Of a stretch of 28,442 bases of DNA, positions 1 through 6,824 are shown one piece after another. Position 1 is the first letter of the stretch. Every line of letters starts with the position of its first letter. This DNA is from Collinsella sp. (GTDB lineage Bacteria > Actinomycetota > Coriobacteriia > Coriobacteriales > Coriobacteriaceae). The DNA lies in assembly GCA_019424965.1 (NCBI GenBank), contig JAHYYL010000001.1:88772-117213 (forward strand), read 5' to 3'. The notes under the pieces are model-generated. The model did no database searches. It had not been told where the DNA came from and saw nothing but the letters and a program-made list of their open reading frames with translations. A program made the position numbers and the translations under genes.

Positions 1-1472
1 ATGCGGAAGTAGGTCTCGGTCCAGTCGGTGAGTTTGTGCTCGAGCTCGCGGGTGATGGCGCCGTCGAGCATGCGCCAGGTCCAGTTGCCGCCCAGCGTGG
101 CAGGGGTGTTGATGCGCGCCTCGTTGCCCAGGTTAAGCAGGTCCTGCATGGTGTAGATGCACGTGTCGCTCACGCTGGCGGCGATGGTTCGGTTGAGCGC
201 GTCGGTGATGGGCTCGCCGGCCTGCTGATGGGTGTACAGGGCTGCCTGCTCGCGCTGACGCGGGGTAGCCGTTCCCTCAAACCAGCCGCGTGCCGTCTCG
301 TTGTCGTGGGTGCCCACGTAGGCGACGGTGTTGGCAATGTAGTTGTGCGGCAGGTAGTACGAGTTGGTGCCCTCAAAGGCAAACTGCAGGATCTTCATGC
401 CGGGGAAGCCCGAGTTGTCGCGCATGTCGATGACGCCGGGGGTGAGGAAGCCCAGGTCCTCGGCGATGATGGGCAGCGTGCCGAGCTTTTCCTCGAGTGT
501 CTTGAAGAACTTGAGGCCGGGCCCCTGCGTCCACGAACCGTAGGACGAATCGGGCGAGGAGAACGGCACCTCCCAATAAGCCTCGAAGCCGCGGAAGTGA
601 TCCAGGCGGATGACGTCGTACATGTCGAGGGCGGAGCGAATGCGGCCCTCCCACCAGGAGAAGCCGCACGCCTCCATGGCGTCCCAGTCGTAGATGGGGT
701 TGCCCCAGTACTGGCCGGTGGCCGAGAACTGGTCGGGCGGCGTGCCGGCGACGCTCACGGGATTGCCGGCGGCGTCGATCTTAAAGAGCTCAGGTGTCGC
801 CCACATCTCGACGGAGTCACGCGAGACATAGATGGGCAGGTCGCCGATGATGAGAATGTCGCGCTCGTTGGCATAGGCCTTGAGGCGGCTCCACTGGCGA
901 TCGAAGAAGTACTGCGTCATCTGGTGGTAGAGCATACGCGCCGGATGGTCGGCGCAGACCTTGGCGGAAGCCTCGCCGCGGGTGCGGAGCTCCGCGGGCC
1001 ACTCCCAAAACGCCTTGAGACCGCACTCCTCTTTGACGGTCATGAACTCACAGTAGGGGATGAGCCAGTCCTCGTTGGCCTGGATAAAGTCATCGAAATC
1101 GGCCGGCTTGTCGGCAGCAAAGCGCTCGGCGGCGCGGTCGAGAATCTGACGGCGGCCGCCAAAGATAGCACCGTAGTCGACATTGCTGGGGTCGGATCCC
1201 AGATACACGCCATCGATATCGCGCTGCTCCAGATACCCTGCCTCGATAAGCTCGGCAAAGTCGATAAAGTTGGGGTTGCCTGCGCGGGCCGAGAACGACT
1301 GATAAGGCGAATCGCCATAGCTGGTCGTCGTAAGGGGCAGAATCTGCCAGTAATGTTGTTTGCACGAGGCGAGAAAATCGACGAAGTCGTAGGCATTCCA
1401 GCCAAAGCCGCCGATTCCGTATGGTCCGGGCAGAGATGAGACGGGCATGAGGACGCCGCTTGCACGCTCCAT
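1..1472 (-). CDS. malQ: 4-alpha-glucanotransferase (amylomaltase, GH77), 3' end outside the window
   Basis: Transfers alpha-1,4-glucan segments between maltodextrins in cytoplasmic maltose/starch use. The reverse strand reads open from an ATG at 1472 to the window edge, giving 490 residues; the family is usually about 500, so little is missing. The N-terminus MERASGVLMPVSSLPGPYGI is typical. GH77 landmarks are all present: VIRLDHFRGF with nucleophile Asp291, PIIAEDLG with acid/base Glu338, and GTHDNETARG with Asp390. No other in-frame ATG lies nearby, and an AAGG-type ribosome site precedes the start. The gene is transcribed away from galE, whose terminator faces its promoter region. Family assignment is secure. 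Confidence 0.96.
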   Translation of the reverse strand, partial: MERASGVLMPVSSLPGPYGIGGFGWNAYDFVDFLASCKQHYWQILPLTTTSYGDSPYQSFSARAGNPNFIDFAELIEAGYLEQRDIDGVYLGSDPSNVDYGAIFGGRRQILDRAAERFAADKPADFDDFIQANEDWLIPYCEFMTVKEECGLKAFWEWPAELRTRGEASAKVCADHPARMLYHQMTQYFFDRQWSRLKAYANERDILIIGDLPIYVSRDSVEMWATPELFKIDAAGNPVSVAGTPPDQFSATGQYWGNPIYDWDAMEACGFSWWEGRIRSALDMYDVIRLDHFRGFEAYWEVPFSSPDSSYGSWTQGPGLKFFKTLEEKLGTLPIIAEDLGFLTPGVIDMRDNSGFPGMKILQFAFEGTNSYYLPHNYIANTVAYVGTHDNETARGWFEGTATPRQREQAALYTHQQAGEPITDALNRTIAASVSDTCIYTMQDLLNLGNEARINTPATLGGNWTWRMLDGAITRELEHKLTDWTETYFR

Positions 1473-1557
1473 GAATGCGCTCACCAACCTTCTTGTTGTG
1501 GGGTCGGCCTGCCGATGGGTGTGCAGTCCGCCTCCGATGTTCTGATTCGATACGCCT

Positions 1558-1587
1558 ATTGTAAAACATGTTGTTTAAACATGTACA
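1558..1587 (-). promoter_or_regulatory. Probable malQ promoter with a palindrome in the spacer
   Basis: Read on the minus strand, TGTACA (1582-1587) and TACAAT (1558-1563) are separated by 18 bp, a plausible -35/-10 pair about 80 nt before the malQ start. The spacer contains the perfect palindrome TGTTTAAACA (1572-1581), flanked by ACATGT on both sides, which is a likely repressor operator. The regulator is not identified. Confidence 0.55.
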
Positions 1588-1635
1588 GGCAAGATAAAAA
1601 AGTTGGTCGATTTTCGGCGAATGGCTACATGCCAT

Positions 1636-1671
1636 GAAAAAAGCCCCGACCTCACAACGTGAGATCGGGGC
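1636..1671 (-). terminator. Rho-independent terminator of galE
   Basis: On the minus strand GCCCCGA and TCACG pair with their complements around a short loop (1643-1671), followed by seven T (1642-1636). It lies 22 nt past the galE stop codon and in front of the malQ promoter. Confidence 0.85.
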
Positions 1672-1693
1672 AAGAACGGTATGTAGGTTTTTG

Positions 1694-2755
1694 CTACTCG
1701 GCGTCGGCGAAGCCGTTGGGGTTGTGGCTCTGCCAGTTCCAGCTATCGCGGCACATGTCCGCGATGTCGTACTGGGCCTTCCAGCCCATCATGCGCTCGG
1801 CCTTGGAGGCATCGCACCAGTTGGCGGCGATGTCGCCGGCGCGGCGCTCGCGGATCACATAGGGCAGCTCCTTGCCGCAGGCCTTGGAGAAAGCAGCGAC
1901 GACCTCGAGTACCGAGGTGCCGGTGCCGGTGCCCAGGTTAAAGATCTCGACGCCGGTCTTGCCGTTCATCCAGTTAAGGGCGGCAACGTGACCAGAGGCC
2001 AGATCGCACACGTGGATGTAGTCGCGCACGCCGGTGCCGTCGGGGGTGGGGTAGTCGTTGCCAAAGACCTGAACGGCCTCGAGCTTGCCCACGGCGACCT
2101 GGGCGACATAGGGCACCAGGTTGTTGGGGATGCCCTTGGGGTCCTCGCCGATCAGGCCCGACGGATGGGCGCCGATGGGGTTGAAGTAGCGGAGCAGCAC
2201 AACGTTCCACTCGGGGTCGGCGGTGTGAACGTCCATAAGGATCTGCTCAATCATCCACTTGGTCCAGCCATAGGGGTTGGTCGCAGGCTTCTTGGGGTCT
2301 TCCTCGGTGACGGGCGGGTTATCCGGATCGCCGTAGACGGTCGAGGAGCTCGAGAAGATGATGGACTTGCAGCCATGGTTGCGCATAACGTCGACGAGCA
2401 CCAGGGTGTTCTCGATGTTGTTGTGATAGTATTCGACGGGCTTGCTCACCGACTCGCCAACGGCCTTAAAGCCGGCGAAGTGGATGACGCGGTCGATCTG
2501 ATGGGTATCGAAGATCTTGTTCATGGCATCGCGGTCGAGCACGTTGGCCTCGTAGAAGGTGAGGTTCTTGGCGGCCTTGTCGCCCACGATGGTCTTGACA
2601 CGGTCGACGGCGACGGCGCTGGAGTTGGAGAGGTCGTCGACGATGACGACCTGGTAGCCACCCTCGAGCAGCTGAACGACGGTGTGCGAGCCGATAAAGC
2701 CGGCGCCACCGGTTACGAGGACGCAGGTGTCTTTGGGGTCGAGTGCTTTGGACAT
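1694..2755 (-). CDS. galE: UDP-glucose 4-epimerase
   Basis: Interconverts UDP-galactose and UDP-glucose (Leloir pathway) in the cytoplasm. The 353-residue extended short-chain dehydrogenase has the NAD-binding GGAGFIGSH motif at 16-24, the SSSSTVYG segment near 135-142 and the catalytic pair Tyr162/Lys166 in YGWTK. The C-terminal part ends NPNGFADAE. The reading frame is open upstream to 3031, but ATG 2755 is chosen because it has a clean AGGAG 6 nt ahead, starts with the family's usual N-terminus, and lies downstream of a TATACT promoter element. It is a single-gene unit with its own terminator. Confidence 0.96.
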   Translation of the reverse strand: MSKALDPKDTCVLVTGGAGFIGSHTVVQLLEGGYQVVIVDDLSNSSAVAVDRVKTIVGDKAAKNLTFYEANVLDRDAMNKIFDTHQIDRVIHFAGFKAVGESVSKPVEYYHNNIENTLVLVDVMRNHGCKSIIFSSSSTVYGDPDNPPVTEEDPKKPATNPYGWTKWMIEQILMDVHTADPEWNVVLLRYFNPIGAHPSGLIGEDPKGIPNNLVPYVAQVAVGKLEAVQVFGNDYPTPDGTGVRDYIHVCDLASGHVAALNWMNGKTGVEIFNLGTGTGTSVLEVVAAFSKACGKELPYVIRERRAGDIAANWCDASKAERMMGWKAQYDIADMCRDSWNWQSHNPNGFADAE

Positions 2756-2771
2756 GTAGTCTCCTATCGAA

Positions 2772-2819
2772 TCAGGAACACTTCCTGAGGGAGTATAGCG
2801 CAGGCAGGGGCACCCAAAA
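2772..2819 (-). promoter_or_regulatory. galE promoter with a 17-bp palindrome at the start of the transcript
   Basis: On the minus strand TATACT (2797-2792) is a strong -10 with a weak TTTTGG (2819-2814) 16 bp ahead. Just downstream, TCAGGAA-CAC-TTCCTGA (2772-2788) is a perfect palindrome covering the expected transcription start. It could be an operator or a 7-bp stem with a three-base loop at the mRNA 5' end. Confidence 0.55.
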
Positions 2820-2949
2820 CGTGCAGGGCAGGAAAAGCAGACGAACATGCTAACGTACTCATGGAAATGTTTGGCGTGGGCATAACCTTGACTTTGACGT
2901 TTGCATACGAGCCGCCGACCATGGGGTTTCCTGCCGTTCGTGGAAATCG

Positions 2950-2977
2950 TTGGGACGCGTCGGATGTACGCTAATAT
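2950..2977 (+). promoter_or_regulatory. Probable promoter of the wall hydrolase gene
   Basis: TTGGGA (2950-2955) and TAATAT (2972-2977), 16 bp apart, lie about 45 nt before the ATG at 3022. The pair is a reasonable vegetative promoter, but the -35 match is only four of six bases. Confidence 0.4.
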
Positions 2978-3021
2978 GTATGAGTTGAGCGACATATAAA
3001 TAAACATGTAACGGAGTAGAT

Positions 3022-4227
3022 ATGTCACCAAACAGCGATTCCATCCTTTCCCAGGAGCTTTCGCGTCGCACTGCCCTCAAGGCCTTGTTCGGCGCCGCTT
3101 CTGCAGCCGTTCTTTTTGGTCTGCCCGCTCGCGCCCATGCTGCGGAGGCCACCAAGGAAACCACCGACAAGCTCAATGCGGCCCAGGCTCAGCTTGACGA
3201 GGTCCAGGCCCAGCTCGACAGCATCGCAAATGAATACGCGGCGCTGGCCAACAAGAACGCCCAGACCCTCAACGATATCGAGAGCGTACAGGGCCAGATT
3301 GACAGCACGCAGGCGCAGATTGACGAAAAGAAGGCCGAGCTCAAAAAGAAGCGCGGCGATCTTTCCGATCGCGTTTCCGCCAGCTATAAGTCGGGCGGCA
3401 CCAACATCCTGTCGCTGCTGCTCGCCTCGGGCTCGTTTGAGGAGCTCGTCGCCAATGCGCACTATGTTGAGAAGATCAACAAGAGCGACCGCGACGCCAT
3501 CGAGGATATCCAGACCATCCAGAAAGAGCTCGATACGCAGAAGTCCGAGCTCGAGTCGCAAAAAGCCGACTTGGAGAAGCTTAAGGACCAGCAGACTGCC
3601 CAGATGCAGGACATGCAGGCCAAGCAGCAGGAGGTCCAGACGGTTCTGAACGGCCTCTCCGACGATGTCAAGGAGCTCATGGCCCAGCGCGATTCCGAGA
3701 TTCTCGCTGCCGCCCAGGCTGAGGAGGCTGCCAAGAAGGCTGCCGCTGCTGCGGCTGCCGCAAACAAGAACAATTCCTACTCGGGTGGTTCAAACTCGGG
3801 TGGCGGATCGTATGCGCCCGGAAATCCGCAACAGAATGCCGGATCGGGCAAGCAGCAGGCTGTCGTCAACGCATGCTACTCCACGCCTTCGCCTGGCCTA
3901 AACTGGTGTGCCGCCTGGGTCACCAACGTCTTCCGCAACGCCGGCGTGGGCTACTTTGGCGGCAACGCGTGCGACATGTTTAACGCCTGGTGCTACAGCT
4001 CCGATCGTTCGGCGCTGCAGGTGGGCATGATCGTGGCCGACTCGTCGCACAGTGGCACCGGTATGCCGGGCCTGCTGTACGGACACGTGGGCATCTATGT
4101 TGGCGGCGGCATCGTTATGAGTAACGAGGGCGCCATCACGTCGAGGTCGCTTGACTCGTTCATTAGCTTTTACGGTACTGGCTCTGGTGTGCGCTGGGGC
4201 TGGCTCGGCGGTATTGCGCTGTCGTAG
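3022..4227 (+). CDS. Tat-exported peptidoglycan hydrolase, PcsB-type coiled coil with a Cys/His amidase-like domain
   Basis: This 401-residue protein probably cuts peptidoglycan during cell separation. The N-terminus has the twin-arginine sequence SRRTALKAL (Arg15-Arg16), a hydrophobic stretch and a likely signal-peptidase site after Ala-His-Ala40. Residues about 45-230 are heptad-rich coiled coil resembling the PcsB/RipA N-terminal regulatory region. An Ala-rich then Gly/Ser/Asn-rich linker (228-275) follows. The C-terminal domain (about 276-401) has Cys296 in NWCAAWV and His355 in GHVGIYVGGG, the pattern of NlpC/P60 or CHAP cysteine hydrolases; CHAP is slightly favoured. Start ATG 3022 has GGAG 5 nt upstream. 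Substrate bond is unknown. Confidence 0.85.
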   Translation: MSPNSDSILSQELSRRTALKALFGAASAAVLFGLPARAHAAEATKETTDKLNAAQAQLDEVQAQLDSIANEYAALANKNAQTLNDIESVQGQIDSTQAQIDEKKAELKKKRGDLSDRVSASYKSGGTNILSLLLASGSFEELVANAHYVEKINKSDRDAIEDIQTIQKELDTQKSELESQKADLEKLKDQQTAQMQDMQAKQQEVQTVLNGLSDDVKELMAQRDSEILAAAQAEEAAKKAAAAAAAANKNNSYSGGSNSGGGSYAPGNPQQNAGSGKQQAVVNACYSTPSPGLNWCAAWVTNVFRNAGVGYFGGNACDMFNAWCYSSDRSALQVGMIVADSSHSGTGMPGLLYGHVGIYVGGGIVMSNEGAITSRSLDSFISFYGTGSGVRWGWLGGIALS

Positions 4228-4236
4228 CTGCGGCTT

Positions 4237-4368
4237 GGTCCGGGACTGCGGGCGAGGTATAAGGTTGCCTGCTCGGGCAGTCCTGCGCAAGACGAAGGCC
4301 ACATTAAGTGGCCTTCTTTGCGTGCGGAACTCGCGATCAACCTTATGCCTCGCCCGCAGCCCCGGACC
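4237..4368. repeat. Long nested palindrome with 31-bp arms
   Basis: Positions 4237-4267 and 4338-4368 are inverted copies over 31 bases with only two differences, both of which would pair as G-U in RNA. Inside sits a second stem (4294-4316). The whole unit begins 9 bases after the hydrolase stop codon. It could be a small non-autonomous element with terminal inverted repeats or a large 3' RNA structure; no target duplication is obvious. Confidence 0.7.
4294..4320 (+). terminator. Hairpin terminator candidate after the wall hydrolase
   Basis: GAAGGCCAC (4294-4302) pairs perfectly with GTGGCCTTC (4308-4316) around ATTAA and is followed by TTTG. The stem is strong but the T-tract is short. Confidence 0.55.
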
Positions 4369-4420
4369 TTCCGGGCTCAAGGCGCGACACACCGGACTGG
4401 TTGTCTGAATTAAAGAAAGT

Positions 4421-4447
4421 GAAGGCCCCTTTTGGGGCCTTCTTTTT
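4421..4447. terminator. Bidirectional terminator between the wall hydrolase and murB
   Basis: GAAGGCCCC-TTTT-GGGGCCTTC (4421-4442) is followed on the plus strand by TTTTTAT, and on the minus strand by ACTTTCTTTAA. The murB stop codon (4446-4448) overlaps the plus-strand T-tract, so the two convergent genes share one hairpin. Confidence 0.88.
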
Positions 4448-5408
4448 ATAAAAATTCGCCTACTCGGTGGACTTCGGGTTCTAGGTCTACGCCGAATTGG
4501 TCTTTGACGGTTGCTTGGATGTGGCGGATGAGTTCGTCGACGTCGGCGGCGGTGGCGTGGTCGGCGTTGACGATGAAGCCGCAGTGTTTTTCGCTCACCT
4601 GGGCGCCGCCGACGGCATGGCCGCGCAGGCCGGCATCCATGATGAGCTTACCGGCAAAGTGGCCCTCGGGGCGCTTGAAAGTGGAGCCGGCACTCGGCAT
4701 GTCGAGCGGCTGCTTGTCCTCGCGGCGTTGGCGGTAGTCGTCCATGTCGGCCTTGATCATCGCGGCGTTACCCGGGGCGAGATTGAAGGTGGCCGAAAGC
4801 ACGATGAAGCCGTCGTCGGCGATGCGGCTCTTGCGATAGCCCAGATTGAGCTCGTCGACATCGAACTCGATGATGCTGCCGCTACCGCGGGTGCCGTCGT
4901 CGAGCATGCGGGCGGGCTTGTAGACGCGTACAGACTCCAGCACGTCGGCCATGCAGGCACCGTAGGCGCCGGCGTTCATGTAGCAGGCGCCGCCGACCGA
5001 TCCGGGGATGCCCGAGATGGGCTCCATGCCGGTGAGACCGGCCTCGGCTGCCGCGGCCGCAACATCCGAAAGCAGCGCACCGGCTGCTGCCGTAACGTGC
5101 GTGCCGTCGACGGTAATGTCGGAGAGGCCCTCGCCTAGCGCTACGACGACGCCGCGTATGCCCTTGTCGCCGACGAGTAGGTCGGAGCCGTTGCCCACGA
5201 TGGTGAGTGGCAGATCGCAGCGATAGCAGGTATCAAGCGTGGCGACGAGGCTCTGCTCGGTGTCGGGCGTGACAAAGACGTCGGCCGGGCCGCCAATCTT
5301 AAACGTGGTGTGCTCGCGCATGGGCTCGCTCATCAACACGTTGTCCTCGCCGGCAACGCCAGCGAGCGCGCACAGCAGGTCCTCGTTAAAAAAGTCGTTC
5401 TCGTGCAT
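4446..5408 (-). CDS. murB: UDP-N-acetylenolpyruvoylglucosamine reductase
   Basis: FAD- and NADPH-dependent reduction that makes UDP-N-acetylmuramate, the second committed step of peptidoglycan precursor synthesis. The 320-residue protein has an FAD-binding N-terminal half (TFKIGGPADVFV, GNGSDLLV, GIPGSVGGACYMNAGAYG) and the MurB C-terminal domain: Arg192 in GYRKSRI, Ser242 in SAGSTFKRP and the terminal LEPEV glutamates. ATG 5408 is chosen because AGGCGGA lies about 10 nt upstream. An in-frame TTG at 5453 would add 15 polar residues and overlaps the -10 element. It is a single-gene unit converging on the wall hydrolase. Confidence 0.95.
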   Translation of the reverse strand: MHENDFFNEDLLCALAGVAGEDNVLMSEPMREHTTFKIGGPADVFVTPDTEQSLVATLDTCYRCDLPLTIVGNGSDLLVGDKGIRGVVVALGEGLSDITVDGTHVTAAAGALLSDVAAAAAEAGLTGMEPISGIPGSVGGACYMNAGAYGACMADVLESVRVYKPARMLDDGTRGSGSIIEFDVDELNLGYRKSRIADDGFIVLSATFNLAPGNAAMIKADMDDYRQRREDKQPLDMPSAGSTFKRPEGHFAGKLIMDAGLRGHAVGGAQVSEKHCGFIVNADHATAADVDELIRHIQATVKDQFGVDLEPEVHRVGEFL

Positions 5409-5451
5409 CCGAATATCCGCCTTTTTGTGGTCGTTGTCATCAATCGACTGC

Positions 5452-5457
5452 AATATA
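5452..5457 (-). promoter_or_regulatory. Candidate -10 element of murB
   Basis: TATATT on the minus strand lies 44 nt ahead of the murB ATG. No convincing -35 was found. The region 5409-5591 separates divergent murB and the LacI-type gene. Confidence 0.35.
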
Positions 5458-5513
5458 CCCCACCTGGACGTATTTGGTGCGCTGGCGGCGATAAAACAGC
5501 CGTCTACCGGATT

Positions 5514-5556
5514 GGTAAAGTGTTTATCATCGAGGTAGAGGGGCAGTCGCTATACT
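5514..5556 (+). promoter_or_regulatory. Candidate promoter and operator region of the LacI-family gene
   Basis: TATACT (5551-5556) is a good -10 about 36 nt before the start codon; no good -35 is visible. Upstream, GGTAAAGTGTTTATCA (5514-5529) shares the half-site GTTTATCA with a sequence overlapping the end of the same gene (6617-6632), and resembles the inverted form of the xfp operators. Autoregulation is possible but weakly supported. Confidence 0.35.
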
Positions 5557-5591
5557 TTCAAGAGATTGCGCGTAAACCCGGAAGGAGTGAG

Positions 5592-6620
5592 ATGGCCAAC
5601 AAAGTCACCCTCAAGCAGATCGCCCAGGAGGTGGGGCTTTCCCCCTCGTCAGTCTCGCTTGTTCTCAACAATCGGCCTTGTCGCATCTCGGAAGAAAACC
5701 GCAAGCTCATCAAGGAGGTCGCGGCGCGCAACCACTATGTTCCCAACCAGATTGCGCGCAGCCTGGTCATGCGCGAGTCACGCACCCTGGGTCTTATCGT
5801 CCCCAACATCGAGAGCCGATTTTTTGCCTCACTTGCCGGTAGCTTGGAAAAGCGCTGCCGCGAGGACGGCTATGCGCTCTTTATTACCAGCTCGGGCGGA
5901 AGCGCCGACGACGACCTGGAACTGCTGCGCCAGCTGGTGACGCGCGGCGTCGATGGTGTCTTCCTGGTGATAGGCGACGAGTTCTCGGACGACCGTGCCC
6001 TGCGCGAAGAGGTCAGCCATCTACCCATCCCTGCCGTGATGGTCGACCGCGCCATTGAGGGGCTCGAGTGCGACAAGGTGATGTTCGACCACGAGATGGG
6101 TGGCTATATGGCTACCCGCTATCTGATCGAGCAGGGCCACCGTCGCATTGCCTGCTTGGTTAATGCGCGTCGTTCCAATACGGGTCGCAAGCGACTTGCC
6201 GGCTATGAGCGCGCGCTGCGCGAGGTTGGCCTGCCTATCGACGCGCGTTTGGAGTTTGAGAGCGAGTACTACATTCCGAGCGCCTACGAGGCCTCGGAGG
6301 CGGTGCTCGCAACCGACGCCACTGCCGTGTTCGCAAGCTCGGACAACATTGCCCTCGGTCTGCTCAAGCGTTTGCACGAGATGGGGAAGAGCATCCCGGG
6401 CGATATTTCGGTGGTGAGCTATGACAACTCGGCGGCCGACGTTCTCTTTGAGCCGGCGCTGACCGCCATTGAGCAGGATCCTGGTGTCCTCGCGGAACAT
6501 GCTTTTGGCTGCATGTCCAAGCGTCTTGCCGGTAGGGGCGGTAGACGTGCCGAAGAGGTCGTCCTGGAGCCGGCGCTTATCGTTAAGGGCAGCGTGCTCG
6601 AGCTTACTAAACATAACTAA
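5592..6620 (+). CDS. LacI-family transcriptional regulator
   Basis: A 342-residue DNA-binding protein. Residues 5-25 (VTLKQIAQEVGLSPSSVSLV) are a textbook LacI helix-turn-helix, followed by the hinge region around PNQIARSLVMRES. A periplasmic-binding-protein-like sensor domain runs from about 65 to the end (TLGLIVPNIESRFF, YDNSAADVLFEPALTAIEQ). ATG 5592 follows GGAAGGAG by 4 nt, and the N-terminus begins exactly where LacI proteins normally do, although the frame stays open upstream. The next gene, xfp, carries two CG-centred palindromes typical of LacI operators, so control of phosphoketolase is the simplest role. The effector is unknown. Confidence 0.92.
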   Translation: MANKVTLKQIAQEVGLSPSSVSLVLNNRPCRISEENRKLIKEVAARNHYVPNQIARSLVMRESRTLGLIVPNIESRFFASLAGSLEKRCREDGYALFITSSGGSADDDLELLRQLVTRGVDGVFLVIGDEFSDDRALREEVSHLPIPAVMVDRAIEGLECDKVMFDHEMGGYMATRYLIEQGHRRIACLVNARRSNTGRKRLAGYERALREVGLPIDARLEFESEYYIPSAYEASEAVLATDATAVFASSDNIALGLLKRLHEMGKSIPGDISVVSYDNSAADVLFEPALTAIEQDPGVLAEHAFGCMSKRLAGRGGRRAEEVVLEPALIVKGSVLELTKHN

Positions 6621-6655
6621 ACACGTTTATCAATTTGCAGAGACCGAATGTGGAG

Positions 6656-6694
6656 CACCTGTGGCAGACAATGCCGCAGGTGAATGTCGCGTTT
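6656..6694 (+). terminator. Hairpin after the LacI-type gene, weak terminator candidate
   Basis: CACCTGTGGCA (6656-6666) pairs with TGCCGCAGGTG (6672-6682) over 11 bases with one G-U pair and a five-base loop. A short T-rich stretch begins 9 nt later. It may end the regulator transcript before the xfp promoter. Confidence 0.4.
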
Positions 6695-6723
6695 TGTTGA
6701 TCGATGTGATTGATAAGGATGAT

Positions 6724-6766
6724 AAAACGTTTTTTCACCATGATAAAACGTTTTAGCAAATATACT
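6724..6766 (+). promoter_or_regulatory. xfp promoter with two LacI-type operators
   Basis: TATACT (6761-6766) is the -10; the -35 is poor. The 13-base sequence GATAAAACGTTTT occurs at 6721-6733 and 6742-6754. Each copy contains the perfect palindrome AAAACGTTTT (6724-6733 and 6745-6754), 21 bp centre to centre, so both face the same side of the helix. The second lies between -35 and -10, as expected for repression by the neighbouring LacI-type protein. Confidence 0.7.
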
Positions 6767-6824
6767 AGTCCCAACGAATGGTTGCCGTATTGGAGGGCGA
6801 CCGCACAGCGGAGGGACATAAACA

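Noticed and set aside
36..1439. A 467-codon plus-strand open frame
   Set aside because: It mirrors malQ, whose catalytic motifs are all on the minus strand.
2756..3031. N-terminal extension of galE upstream of 2755
   Set aside because: It crosses the TATACT promoter element and a strong AGGAG precedes ATG 2755; the extension has no family similarity.
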